Positions 8,211-17,481 of a DNA stretch of 64,000 bases are shown in pieces (the first letter of the stretch is position 1; each line of letters opens with the position of its first letter). Below the pieces are notes generated by a model that made no database searches, had not been told where the DNA came from, and worked only from the letters and a program-made list of their open reading frames with translations. Source of the DNA: Umezawaea sp049997955 (GTDB lineage Bacteria > Actinomycetota > Actinomycetes > Mycobacteriales > Pseudonocardiaceae); contig JAEBDY010000016.1 of the NCBI GenBank assembly GCA_049997955.1, positions 124,001 to 188,000 of the forward strand, given 5' to 3'. The position numbers and the translations under genes were made by a program.

Positions 8211-8777
8211 TCACCCGGCGCCGGAGTCCTCCATGCCCCTGGCGCGCAGCAGGTCGTCACGGGCCCGTGCGACGCGGGAGCGGACCGTGCCGATCGGGCA
8301 GCCGCAGACCTCGGCCGCCTCGGCGTACGACAGGCCGAAGACCTGGGTCAGCAGCAGTGCCTCCCGGCGTTCCGGGGTGAGGTCGGCGAGCAGGGCGTTC
8401 AGCTCCACCACGTCTTCGAAGCCGGTGCGGACGTGCTTCCAGGTGTCGGCGTCCGAGGCCTTGACGTAGTCGGCCGCCCAGGCGATCGACGGTCTGGCGA
8501 CGGCGGCCCGGACGTGGTCCACCACGGTGCGGCGGGCGATCGACAGGAGCCAGGTGCGGGCGGACGACCTGCCCTCGAAGCCGGGGAGGCTGCGCAGCGC
8601 GCGCAGGTAGACCTCCTGCGTCAGGTCGTCGGCCGCTCCCACGTTGGCGAGGTGGGCCACGAGTCTCCACACGTCGCGCTGGGTGGCGCGGATGAACTGC
8701 TCCAGCGCCGCCCGGTCACCTGCTCCGGCGGCAAGGGCGTGGGCTGTCACCGCGTCGTCGTCGCGTGTAGTGGACAC
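8211..8777 (-). CDS. ECF RNA polymerase sigma factor (copy A)
   Basis: 188 residues from GTG 8777. Region 2: DVWRLVAHLANVGAADDLTQEVYLRAL and ARTWLLSIARRTVVDHVR. Region 4: LTPERREALLLTQVFGLSYAEAAEVCGCPIGTVRSRVARARDDL. This is a compact ECF factor of the SigC-like kind. It is divergent from the zinc-finger anti-sigma gene at 8842 (64-bp gap) and closely resembles the second sigma at 9617-10198. The Baeyer-Villiger monooxygenase lies 75 bp downstream and may be in the same transcript. I saw no GGAAC-type promoter in front of this copy. Confidence 0.9.
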   Translation of the reverse strand: MSTTRDDDAVTAHALAAGAGDRAALEQFIRATQRDVWRLVAHLANVGAADDLTQEVYLRALRSLPGFEGRSSARTWLLSIARRTVVDHVRAAVARPSIAWAADYVKASDADTWKHVRTGFEDVVELNALLADLTPERREALLLTQVFGLSYAEAAEVCGCPIGTVRSRVARARDDLLRARGMEDSGAG

Positions 8778-8806
8778 GATCGATGAGGCTAACCCAGAAC
8801 CGGATG

Positions 8807-8833
8807 GGAACTTCTGGTCCGGTTGGAGCGACA
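8807..8833 (+). promoter_or_regulatory. ECF-type promoter for anti-sigma gene, probably leaderless
   Basis: GGAAC (8807-8811), 17-bp spacer, CGACA (8829-8833): the classical ECF -35/-10 layout. Transcription would start about at the GTG at 8842, giving a leaderless mRNA. This suggests that the sigma factors drive their own anti-sigma gene. Confidence 0.55.
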
Positions 8834-8841
8834 ATCTCCCC

Positions 8842-9609
8842 GTGGACTGCGACATCTGCCGGGAAGCCTTGTCGGCGCGAGCGGACGGCGAGGCCGAACC
8901 CGTGCCCGCCGAGGTGACCGACGCGCACCTCGCGTCCTGCGCCGCCTGCCGGCAGTGGCAGCACGACCTGGCGGCGCTCACGCGCGGCCTGCGGCTGCGA
9001 CCCGCGGTGGACGTGCCCGACCTCACCGCCCAGATCCTCGCGGCGGCACCGCCGCCGCTGCCGCCACCGGCCCGGTCGACGCGGGGCTGGTACGCGCGCA
9101 TGCTGCTGGCCGCGGTGGGGGTCGCCCAGTTGACGCTCGGGTTGGCGCAGGTCTTCGACGTGAGCGGCGCGGACTCCCACTCCGGGCACGGCGGCGCGGA
9201 GCCGGTGTCGAACCACCTGTTCAACGAGAGCACGGCGTGGAACCTCGCGCTGGGCTTGGGGATGGTGTGGACGGCGTTGCGGCCCAAGGCGAGTTCGGGG
9301 TTGCTGCCGGTGATGGCGGGGTTCGTCGCCGTGCTCGCGCCGTTCTCCGCGCTCGACCTGATCGCGGGCTCAGCTCCCCTGTCCCGGATCACGTCGCACG
9401 GGTTCCTCGTGCTGGGCCTCGTGGTGCTGCTGGTCGTGCACCGCACGCGCCGCAGCCCGGAGGACGGCTCGCGGGCGACCGGCGGCGTCCCGGAGCCGGT
9501 CGACGTCGACGACAGCGGCGGGACGACCGCCGCCCGTCCCGATCGGGGTGACGAGGGCGGTGGGAGGTGGCGCCACCTCCGCCCGGTCGGCCGGAAGCGC
9601 GCCGCCTGA
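8842..9609 (+). CDS. Membrane anti-sigma factor with zf-HC2 zinc finger
   Basis: 255 residues from GTG 8842. The opening VDCDICREALSARADGE and HLASCAACRQW form the HxxxCxxC zinc-binding anti-sigma domain. Four hydrophobic segments follow (roughly LLAAVGVAQLTLGLAQVF, ALGLGMVWTAL, LPVMAGFVAVLAPFSALDLIA, GFLVLGLVVLLVVH) and then a polar cytoplasmic tail. Such proteins hold an ECF sigma factor at the membrane until a redox or envelope signal releases it. Sigma genes flank it on both sides in the opposite orientation. A His-rich loop (SHSGHGG) between segments could bind metal. The start was chosen by domain onset and by the ECF promoter position. Confidence 0.85.
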   Translation: MDCDICREALSARADGEAEPVPAEVTDAHLASCAACRQWQHDLAALTRGLRLRPAVDVPDLTAQILAAAPPPLPPPARSTRGWYARMLLAAVGVAQLTLGLAQVFDVSGADSHSGHGGAEPVSNHLFNESTAWNLALGLGMVWTALRPKASSGLLPVMAGFVAVLAPFSALDLIAGSAPLSRITSHGFLVLGLVVLLVVHRTRRSPEDGSRATGGVPEPVDVDDSGGTTAARPDRGDEGGGRWRHLRPVGRKRAA

Positions 9610-9616
9610 CCGAGTG

Positions 9617-10198
9617 CTAGACGACCGAGCGGCGGACGGGCAGGTCGTCGTCGCGCAGCAGGGCGACCAGGTCCTCGCGGGCCCTGGCCACGCGGGATCG
9701 GATGGTCCCCACCGGGCAGTCGCACACCTCGGCGGCGTCCGCGTACGACAGTCCGAGCGACTGGGTGAGGACGAAGGCCGCCCGGCGTTCCGGGTCGAGC
9801 GAGGACACCACCTCGTTGAGGGCGACGCCTTCCGCGAACCCCGGTCCGGCGGCACCGAGGGCTCGTTCGGCCACGGCCTGCCAGTCGTCGCGGCCGTCGA
9901 GCCTCGGCCTGGTCCTCGCCGACCGGATGTGGTCGGCCACGACCCGCCGGGCGATGGACAGCAGCCACGTCCGGGCCGTCGACCTGGCCTGGAACAGGGC
10001 GAGGCCGGGCAGCGCGCGCAGGTAGGTCTCCTGGGCGAGGTCGTCGGCGAGTTGGACGTCCCCGGCCAGGTGGGCCACGAAACGCCAGACGTCCGCCTGC
10101 GTCTCCCGGACGAACCGCTCGGTCGCGGACCGGTCGCCGTCACGGGCCTCCAGCGCCAGCCGGGTGATCTCGGTGTCGTCGCATCGCAGCAGCCTCAC
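9617..10198 (-). CDS. ECF RNA polymerase sigma factor (copy B)
   Basis: 193 residues from GTG 10198. Regions 2 and 4 follow copy A closely (DVWRFVAHLAGDVQLADDLAQETYLRAL, ARTWLLSIARRVVADHIR, LDPERRAAFVLTQSLGLSYADAAEVCDCPVGTIRSRVARAREDL), so the two are paralogues. It is convergent with the anti-sigma gene, 7 bp away. A possible ECF promoter on the minus strand (TGAAC at 10229-10233, 17-bp spacer, CGTA at 10208-10211) would start transcription at the GTG. Both sigma factors may be bound by the same anti-sigma protein. Confidence 0.9.
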   Translation of the reverse strand: MRLLRCDDTEITRLALEARDGDRSATERFVRETQADVWRFVAHLAGDVQLADDLAQETYLRALPGLALFQARSTARTWLLSIARRVVADHIRSARTRPRLDGRDDWQAVAERALGAAGPGFAEGVALNEVVSSLDPERRAAFVLTQSLGLSYADAAEVCDCPVGTIRSRVARAREDLVALLRDDDLPVRRSVV

Positions 10199-10352
10199 AC
10201 CGGGTACTACGGAACCGGTAGACCGGACGTTCACCACCTGAGGCTCGTCCGACGGGTGGTCGACCTGTCGAGCACCGCGCTGGGAGCACGCCGTGGCCTG
10301 GTCGGCGAACCCGTGCGAGGCCACCCGCCTCCGGGTGCCCCAGCCTGCCACC

Positions 10353-10389
10353 GCGGCGTCCCGGATCGGAAGCCGGTCCGGGACGCCGC
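10353..10389. terminator. Hairpin terminator after the WGR/DUF4132 gene
   Basis: 13-bp perfect stem (10353-10365 with 10377-10389), 11-nt loop, just past the stop of the minus-strand gene ending at 10396. GC-rich with no U tract, as is usual for actinomycetes. Confidence 0.6.
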
Positions 10390-10395
10390 CGTGCC

Positions 10396-13300
10396 TCAGC
10401 CCTTCAGGGAGGTCAGCTCGGCCAGCAGTTCCGACGCCGTGACCGGGTCCACCTCGGCGAAGGCGCTCTTGCCGCGGAGGTGGACCTCACCCAGGACCTG
10501 CGCCCCGAACTCGTCCGGCGCGCCGATCACGATCCCGGGGTTCAAGGGCATCTCGATCGTGCCGCCGCCGGGCAGCGGTCGCGTCATCTCGTGCTCGATC
10601 CCCGCGTCCATCGGCGCTCCCCGCTCCCACGCCCCCTTGGTCAACCCCAGCAACCTGCCGACCTCCACCTCCACACCCTTGACCCTGTCCAACACCCCGG
10701 AGGACAACTCCGCCTCGGTGAGCCGGTACACCGGCCGCCCCAACTGCGGGAACGGCTGCAGGATCTCGTAATCGGCGAACACCTCCCCCCACGCCGCCAC
10801 GGCGTCACCCAGGTGCAGCGGATGCGCCACCCCCACCACCGCGTCATCGGCCAGGACGAACACCTCGTCACGGACGTCCGCGAAGGTGCCGTCCTCGGCC
10901 ACCCGGAACGAGCACCCGTCCTCGGTCACCCACACCAACCGCCGCACCAGGTGCCGCACCAACGGATGCCCCGCCAACAACACCCGGAACTGCGCCGCGG
11001 GCCACCGGCGCACCAGCACCATCGACCGCTCCAACCTCGCCACCTGATCCCCCGCGACCGTCCGCACGTCCTTCTTCAACCGCCCGAACCGCATGTGCTC
11101 CGCCGACGCCACACCACCGTCGTCCTTCGCACCCGGCTTCGGCAGATCCCTGAGCCGCTTGCCCGACCCGTCCAGCACGAACGGCCTGAGCTGCTCGTCG
11201 AACCCCACGGTGAACCGCCGCGACCCGTAATCGACGACGAGCGTGGACGCGTCGTCCAAGCCGAAGTCCGGCACCAACCGATCACCCAACTCCTCCGCCG
11301 TCAGCCCCATCCCGGCGGCGACGTCCCTGATCCTCTCCTGCGCCCTGGTCCTGATCCCGGCGAACTTCACCCGCTGCGCGATGCCGTTCAACCCCGCCAA
11401 CGCCGCATCGGTACCGATCGCCGCCAGCACGTCGAGCCCCGTCACCGCCCGCGCGTGCTGCCCCTCACCCGGCCACGCACGGATCAACGGCACCAACCCG
11501 CGCACCGCCTCGTCGTCACCCAGCAAACCGAGCGCGGTGAACACCCAGCCGTCCTTCGAGGGCATCCCGTTCGCGCGCCACACCTCGAACAGCTCCCACG
11601 AGAACCGCGCCAGCGACGCCTCGTCGCACGCCGCGCGCACGGCCTCCACGTCGGCGTGCCCGTCGTCCGGGGTGCTCAACGCCAGCAGGGTGAGCAGGTG
11701 GCCGACCGCTTCGGCGGGCAGCGCCTGCCTGGTCCCGCGCAGCAGCACCGGCGGCAGCGCGGCCAGGTCGATCCACTTGCCGAGCGTCGGGGCCTTCACC
11801 GGGACCACCACGTCCACCGCGAGCATCGCGGCGATCGCCGCCTCCGCCTCCGGCCCGTACTCTCGCGCGGCCTCCCCCGCCTGGTCCGGGACGACCCGCA
11901 ACGCCGTCTCCGCGGCCCGGCGCGCCGCACCCGCAGGCCCCACCGCGTCGGGCACCAGGAACCGGGCGGCGTGCAGGGGGTGGCGCCGCAGCCACGTGAC
12001 GCAGAGTTCGCGGGTGGACTTCAGCTTCACCAGCCACTGCGCCACCAGCCTCGCCGTCTCCAGCGACACCAGCGGGAGCACCAGCCCGTCCTGATCGCCC
12101 TTCAGTTCCACCGCCAGCTCGAGCGCGTTCGGGATGGCGTCGACCTCGAAGCGGGCCACGACGCACTTGGCGAAGAAGGTGGGGGTGCTCGACATGCCGC
12201 GGTTCCAGTCGGGCACCAGCGAGCGGAGTTCGTCCACCGGGCCGCTCAGGAACAGCCCGACCTGCCTCTCGTAGTCGAGGTTCCCGGCGCGGAACAGGTC
12301 GATCAGCGGAGCCCAGTCGTCCGTCCGGTAGGTGTTGGAGAACTTCACGTCCCACGCGGCCCGCTCGCCGGGTTCCCACTCCACCGCCCGGTGGTCCGGC
12401 GCGGTGAGGCCCTTGACCACCACGGGCTTCGCCGGCTTGGGCTTCTCCTTCACCACCCACGGCGGATCGACCAGGATCGCGGGCAGCGCGTCCGACGGCG
12501 CGTCCTCGATGCCCGCACGCTCCGCGCGCACCTCCTCGACGAACGCCCGCACGTCCTCGGGCAGGTCGACGCGGTCGGCCAAGTCGAGGTGGCCCCTGAG
12601 GTGGCGCTCCAGCAACGGCCTGACCTGGGCTCCCCCCGCCGCGGCGAAACGCTCCAGCGCCACCACCGGGTAGCGGCGCGCCATGGCGAGCACGGTGGGC
12701 AGCACCCGCTTGACCTTCAGCCGGACCAGCAGCGAGTCGAACGCCTCGGCGGTGGGGAACTCGACCAGCGTCTCCAGGACCAGGCCCTGGAAGTCGCCGT
12801 CCAGGTCCCGGTCCAGGATCGACGCGAGCGCGGGCGCGACGGCGGGGCCGATGCCGTCGACCACGGTGAACAACGCGGCCCTGTGGTAGAGGTACCACTC
12901 CATCCCGTTGACGGCCAAGGCTCGTTCCAGCTGTGCGGCCGTGCTGCACGCGTACGACAGCAACCCGTACGTCAGCCCGCGCAGGTACGGGACGATGCTC
13001 GTCCGCTGGATCTCGTCGAACGCCTCGTCGACCCAGTCCTGCCTGCCGGGGAAGAGGTACGTGGAGGCGAGCATCGAGCGGAGGTCGGTGCGGCGCTTCG
13101 CCACCGCCGCCATGGCGGCCTCGTGCTCCTCGTCGGCCGCGGCCGCCAGCAGGGACCGCACCCGCCGCACGGTCCCCAGGTCGAAGCGGTTCTCCAGCGG
13201 CAGGCGCCGCAGGTGGAGCGGCGCATCGCGGTCGTTGCCGTGCACGTGGACGCAGTGCGTCTCCAGGGCAGCGCACGCGGCGAACGGCAACCCGTGCTCC

Positions 13301-13785
13301 AACACCCACGCGTCGGCCGACCGCGGCACGGATCCCAGCAACTCGGCCAGCACCGCGGCGCCCAGCGGTGTCACCTCACCGGCCAGGTGGGCACGGGCCG
13401 CGGCGACCATGTCCTGGTCGCTCGCGGGATTGGCCAGCACGGCCTCCACCTCGGGGCTCCGCTCGGCCAGCGCCGCCCGCGCCCCCTCCACCGCGCCCGC
13501 CGCGACCACCGCGTCGCTCCGCAGCCCGCCGCCGCGCCGGACGTGCACGTGCGACCGCCACCCGACGGGCATGCTGAAGGCGGGCACGCTCGCGTAGCCC
13601 TCCGCCTCCTTCCCCGCGATCAACTCCTCGACGTGCGCGGACGCGACCGCCTCGGAGTCGAAGGGCGTCGTCGCGGACCGGCCCCCGGCACCCAACCGTC
13701 CACTTCGGACTGTCACCTCGGCCCCCTCGACCTCGACCTCCCAGAACTCGGCCACGCCATCACCAACGAGTTCCCACCTGCGCAC
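10396..13785 (-). CDS. WGR and DUF4132 domain protein (MolR-like)
   Basis: 1129 residues from GTG 13785, set by GAGGAG 6 nt upstream. The N-terminal WGR domain begins VRRWELVGDGVAEFWEVEVEG and includes VRSGRLGAGGRSATTPFDS. A long helical middle follows (HEAT-like), and the C-terminal third carries DUF4132 features (DYGSRRFTVGFDEQLRPFVLD, RFGRLKKDVRTVAGDQVARLE, HPLHLGDAVAAWGEVFADYEILQPFPQLGRPVY). E. coli MolR/YehI-type proteins share this layout. WGR domains in other proteins read DNA ends or ADP-ribosylation signals, but the role here is unknown. It is a stand-alone gene, divergent from the S9-S12 peptidase operon. Confidence 0.85.
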   Translation of the reverse strand: MRRWELVGDGVAEFWEVEVEGAEVTVRSGRLGAGGRSATTPFDSEAVASAHVEELIAGKEAEGYASVPAFSMPVGWRSHVHVRRGGGLRSDAVVAAGAVEGARAALAERSPEVEAVLANPASDQDMVAAARAHLAGEVTPLGAAVLAELLGSVPRSADAWVLEHGLPFAACAALETHCVHVHGNDRDAPLHLRRLPLENRFDLGTVRRVRSLLAAAADEEHEAAMAAVAKRRTDLRSMLASTYLFPGRQDWVDEAFDEIQRTSIVPYLRGLTYGLLSYACSTAAQLERALAVNGMEWYLYHRAALFTVVDGIGPAVAPALASILDRDLDGDFQGLVLETLVEFPTAEAFDSLLVRLKVKRVLPTVLAMARRYPVVALERFAAAGGAQVRPLLERHLRGHLDLADRVDLPEDVRAFVEEVRAERAGIEDAPSDALPAILVDPPWVVKEKPKPAKPVVVKGLTAPDHRAVEWEPGERAAWDVKFSNTYRTDDWAPLIDLFRAGNLDYERQVGLFLSGPVDELRSLVPDWNRGMSSTPTFFAKCVVARFEVDAIPNALELAVELKGDQDGLVLPLVSLETARLVAQWLVKLKSTRELCVTWLRRHPLHAARFLVPDAVGPAGAARRAAETALRVVPDQAGEAAREYGPEAEAAIAAMLAVDVVVPVKAPTLGKWIDLAALPPVLLRGTRQALPAEAVGHLLTLLALSTPDDGHADVEAVRAACDEASLARFSWELFEVWRANGMPSKDGWVFTALGLLGDDEAVRGLVPLIRAWPGEGQHARAVTGLDVLAAIGTDAALAGLNGIAQRVKFAGIRTRAQERIRDVAAGMGLTAEELGDRLVPDFGLDDASTLVVDYGSRRFTVGFDEQLRPFVLDGSGKRLRDLPKPGAKDDGGVASAEHMRFGRLKKDVRTVAGDQVARLERSMVLVRRWPAAQFRVLLAGHPLVRHLVRRLVWVTEDGCSFRVAEDGTFADVRDEVFVLADDAVVGVAHPLHLGDAVAAWGEVFADYEILQPFPQLGRPVYRLTEAELSSGVLDRVKGVEVEVGRLLGLTKGAWERGAPMDAGIEHEMTRPLPGGGTIEMPLNPGIVIGAPDEFGAQVLGEVHLRGKSAFAEVDPVTASELLAELTSLKG

Positions 13786-14063
13786 GTCACGCTCCTCAAT
13801 CCCAGCCGGTGTCGCAGACCCTATTGCGGGGGTCCGACAAGACCGGGTGGGCAGACCACTCGACGCGGTGGACCAGAGCGGCCGCCGCACCTCGTCCGGT
13901 CGCGCGGGAGCACGCGGGACCTGGCCGGACCACGTGACGCGGGCTGTGCGGACCGACAAGACCGAACGGTCCGATTCGTGCGAGCGGATGAACACCGGCC
14001 CCCCGCGGCCCGACAGCATCGGAGGCGGACCGATCCCCGTTCCGCGCACCCGAGGAGAACCCG

Positions 14064-17000
14064 GTGACCCGACGCCAGCGCATCGACGACCTGACCGCGT
14101 TCGCCGTGCCGGAGCAGCCCGCGCTGTCACCGGACGGGGAGCGGATCGCCTACGTGCTCCGCACGGTCGACGCGGAGGCGGACCGGACCGTCCGTGCACT
14201 GTGGACGGTCGGCGTCCGGACCGGTGAACCCCGGCGGCTCACCCGCGGGCGCTCGGACTCGGCTCCCGCGTGGTCGCCGGACGGGACGCGGATCGCGTTC
14301 CTGCGGGCGCAGGACGGTCCCGCGCAGGTGTGGCTGCTCCCGGTCGACGGCGGGGAGGCCGAGCAGGTCACGTCGCTGCCGCTCGGCGCGGGCGCGCCGG
14401 TGTGGAGCGCGGACGGCACGCGGATCGCGTTCGGCGCCGCGGTGGACCTGCACGCCGCCGACGGCGAGGACGACCGGGCCCGCGCCGACCGCGCCGGGGC
14501 GCCGGTCGTGGCCGACCGCTTGGACTACCAGGCCGACGGCGCGGGTCTGCTGCGCACGATGCGCGAGCACCTGCACGTCCTCGACGTGGCGAGCGGGCGG
14601 ACCGAGCAGGTCACCGACGGCGACTGGCACGCGGGCGATCCGGCCTGGTCCCCGGATTCGACCCGGCTGGCGTTCTCCGCGAGCACGGCGCCGGACGCCG
14701 ACCTGGTGTTCCGCGCCCCGGTCCACGTCCTGGACCTCGCCGACGGCACGACCGAACCGGTCGGTCTGCTCGACGGGTACGGCGGTCCGGTCGCCTGGAC
14801 CGCGGACGGGGAGGCGCTGCTCGTCGTCGGCACGGCGGGGGCGCCGGTCGGCCACTCCGGCCTGCTGCGCGTGCCGCTGGACGGGTCCGCGCCGGTCGAC
14901 CTCGCGCACCCGTTGGACCGCAACGTCATGCCGGGCGGTCCGGGGTACCCCGGCGCGCTGCCGCAGGTGGTCGACGACGGCCGCGGCGTGCTGTTCTGCG
15001 CCCGCGACCGCGGCTGCACCCACCTCTATTCGGTGCCCCTCGACGGCGGCGACCCCGTTCCGGTGCTCACCGGAGCAGGCCGGGTGGTCGCCGGGATGTC
15101 CACTGTGGACGGAACCGTGGCGGTCGTGCTCGCCACGGCGGAGTCCTTCGGCGAGATCGTGGTCCTCGACCTCGCCACGGGTGTCGAGACCGTGCGCACC
15201 GCGCACGGGTCGTTGACGGAGGTGGACCTGTTCCCCCGCGTGGAGCGGGAGTTCACCATCTCCGACGGGACCACCGTGCAGGGCTGGCTCATCGGCGACA
15301 CGTCCACCGAGGGCCCGCTGCTGCTGGACGTCCACGGCGGACCGCACAACGCGTGGAACGGCGCGGCCGACGAGGCTCACCTCTACCACCAGGAACTGGC
15401 CGCGCTGGGCTGGACCGTGCTGCTGCTCAACCCGCGCGGCAGCGACGGCTACGGCGAGCGGTTCCACGGGGCGGCGCTCGGCGCCTGGGGCGAGGCGGAC
15501 GCGAAGGACTTCCTCGAACCGATCGACCAGCTGGTCGCCGAGGGGGTCGCCGATCCGAGGCGGCTGGCCGTGACCGGGTACAGCTACGGCGGGTTCATGA
15601 CCTGCTACCTGACCAGCCGGGACGACCGGTTCGCGGCCGCGGTGGCGGGCGGTGTGGTCAGCGACCTCACCAGCATGGCCGGCACGGCCGACGCCGGGCA
15701 CTTCCTCTCCGAACTGGAGATCGGTGGCCCGCCCTGGTCCGAGCGGGAGCGGTACGAGGCGCTGTCGCCGTTGGCGCGGGTCGACCGGGTGCGCACGCCG
15801 ACGCTGGTCTTGCAGGGCGCCGCCGACGTGCGCTGCCCCGTGGGCCAGGCCCAGCAGTGGTACGCGGCGCTGCGCGAGCAGGGCGTGCCGACCCGGCTGG
15901 TGCTCTACCCGGAGGGCACCCACCTGTTCATCCTCGAAGGCCCGCCGTCGCACCGGATCGACTTCAACCGGCGGATCGTGGACTGGGTCGAGCGCTACGC
16001 GGGCGACGCCGCCGGACCGCGCCGCCCCCGGATCGACGCGGCGCACTGGCGGCGCAGGCTGGGCGCGCTGGCCGAGCGCCACCACGTTCCCGGCGCCGCC
16101 CTCGGCATCCTGCGGCTGCGGCCGGGCGGGCAGGACGAGCTGGTCGAGGCCGCGCACGGCGTGCTGAACACCGACACCGGTGTCGAGACGACCACCGACT
16201 CGCTGTTCCAGATCGGGTCGATCTCGAAGGTCTGGACGGCGACGGTCGTCCTGCAGCTCGTCGACGAGGGCCTGCTCGACCTGGACGCGCCGATCTCCGA
16301 GGTGCTGCCGGAACTGCGGCTGGCCGAACCGGACGTCACCAAGAGCGTGACCATGCGCCACCTGCTCAACCACACCAGCGGCATCGACGGCGACGTCTTC
16401 ACCGACACCGGCCGCGGCGACGACTGCCTGGAGAGGTACGTGGCGCTGCTGGGGGACGTGGCGCAGAACCACCCGCTGGGCGCCACCTGGTCCTACTGCA
16501 ACTCCGGCTTCTCGCTGGCCGGGCGGGTGATCGAGAAGCTGACCGGCGGAACGTGGGACCAGGCGGTCCGGGAGCGGGTCCTCGCGCCGCTCGGCCTGCG
16601 CCGCACGGTGACGCTCCCCGAGGAGGCGCTGCTGCACCGCGCGGCCGTCGGGCACGTCGGTGACGGCGACCAGCGGACGAAGGCGGCGAGGTGGGGGCTG
16701 CCGCGGTCGCTCGGACCGGCCGGGCTGATCACGTCCACGGTCGCCGACGTCCTCGGGTTCGCCCGCCTGCACCTCACCGGCGGTCTCGCGCCCGACGGCA
16801 CGAGGGTGCTCGGCGAGTCGAGCACCGCGGCGATGGCGGCGCACCAGGCGGAGCTGCCGGAGAAGTTCACCCTCGGCGACTCGTGGGGGCTCGGCTGGAT
16901 CCGGTTCGGCTGGGACGGCCGGAGGCTGATCGGCCACGACGGTTCCACGATCGGGCAGAACGCCTTCCTCCGGCTGCTGCCCGACGAGGACCTGGCGGTC

Positions 17001-17396
17001 GTGCTGCTCACCAACGGCGGCAACACCCGCGACCTGTACGAGGACCTGTACCGAGAGGTCTTCGCCGAACTGGCGGACCTCGCCACGCCGACGCCGCTGG
17101 AACTGCCTGCCGAGCCGGTGTCCGCCGACGTGGCCCGGCACCTGGGCGCCTACGAGCGGGCGGGCGCGCGGATGGAGGTCCTGGACGGTCCGGTGCTGCG
17201 CACGACGGTCACCGGGCCGCTGGCCGACCTGGTCCCCGACCCGACGCGGGAGTACCCGATGGTGGCCGTGCGGGACGACCTGTTCGTCGTGCGCGAGCCG
17301 GGGGCTCGGACGTGGATCCCGGTCTGGTTCTACTCGCTGCCCACGGGTGAGCGGTACCTGCACTTCGGCGTGCGCGCCACCCCGAAGGTGGACTGA
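14064..17396 (+). CDS. Fusion of S9 prolyl-oligopeptidase/acylaminoacyl peptidase with S12 serine hydrolase (D-peptidase/beta-lactamase fold)
   Basis: 1110 residues from GTG 14064 (GAGGAGA upstream). Residues ~1-390 form a beta-propeller with WSPDGTRIAF repeats. Residues ~400-640 are an alpha/beta-hydrolase domain with nucleophile Ser507 in GYSYGG, oxyanion LLDVHGGPH and an Asp/His pair in GAADVRCP and EGTHLF. From ~650 a penicillin-binding/beta-lactamase-fold domain follows, with SxxK at 719-722 (SISK), YxN at 811-813 (YCN) and HDGSTIGQN near residue 960. It lacks a signal peptide, so it acts in the cytosol. S12 enzymes often act on D-amino-acid peptides. The next genes (GNAT, racemase, PucR) suggest the protein releases D-amino acids or acyl amino acids for salvage. 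It is the first gene of that operon. Confidence 0.9.
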   Translation: MTRRQRIDDLTAFAVPEQPALSPDGERIAYVLRTVDAEADRTVRALWTVGVRTGEPRRLTRGRSDSAPAWSPDGTRIAFLRAQDGPAQVWLLPVDGGEAEQVTSLPLGAGAPVWSADGTRIAFGAAVDLHAADGEDDRARADRAGAPVVADRLDYQADGAGLLRTMREHLHVLDVASGRTEQVTDGDWHAGDPAWSPDSTRLAFSASTAPDADLVFRAPVHVLDLADGTTEPVGLLDGYGGPVAWTADGEALLVVGTAGAPVGHSGLLRVPLDGSAPVDLAHPLDRNVMPGGPGYPGALPQVVDDGRGVLFCARDRGCTHLYSVPLDGGDPVPVLTGAGRVVAGMSTVDGTVAVVLATAESFGEIVVLDLATGVETVRTAHGSLTEVDLFPRVEREFTISDGTTVQGWLIGDTSTEGPLLLDVHGGPHNAWNGAADEAHLYHQELAALGWTVLLLNPRGSDGYGERFHGAALGAWGEADAKDFLEPIDQLVAEGVADPRRLAVTGYSYGGFMTCYLTSRDDRFAAAVAGGVVSDLTSMAGTADAGHFLSELEIGGPPWSERERYEALSPLARVDRVRTPTLVLQGAADVRCPVGQAQQWYAALREQGVPTRLVLYPEGTHLFILEGPPSHRIDFNRRIVDWVERYAGDAAGPRRPRIDAAHWRRRLGALAERHHVPGAALGILRLRPGGQDELVEAAHGVLNTDTGVETTTDSLFQIGSISKVWTATVVLQLVDEGLLDLDAPISEVLPELRLAEPDVTKSVTMRHLLNHTSGIDGDVFTDTGRGDDCLERYVALLGDVAQNHPLGATWSYCNSGFSLAGRVIEKLTGGTWDQAVRERVLAPLGLRRTVTLPEEALLHRAAVGHVGDGDQRTKAARWGLPRSLGPAGLITSTVADVLGFARLHLTGGLAPDGTRVLGESSTAAMAAHQAELPEKFTLGDSWGLGWIRFGWDGRRLIGHDGSTIGQNAFLRLLPDEDLAVVLLTNGGNTRDLYEDLYREVFAELADLATPTPLELPAEPVSADVARHLGAYERAGARMEVLDGPVLRTTVTGPLADLVPDPTREYPMVAVRDDLFVVREPGARTWIPVWFYSLPTGERYLHFGVRATPKVD

Positions 17397-17481
17397 CGTG
17401 GCCCACGCGGTCGGGATCGACCAACTCGCCCACCCCGACTCGTGCTCGCGGACCATGACGGGGGCCGACCGGGCGGAGACC

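Noticed and set aside
9617..9968. Possibility that the minus-strand frame upstream of sigma copy A (to 9968) is a sigma N-terminal extension
   Set aside because: The upstream part is antisense to the anti-sigma gene. The sigma region 2 begins normally after GTG 8777.
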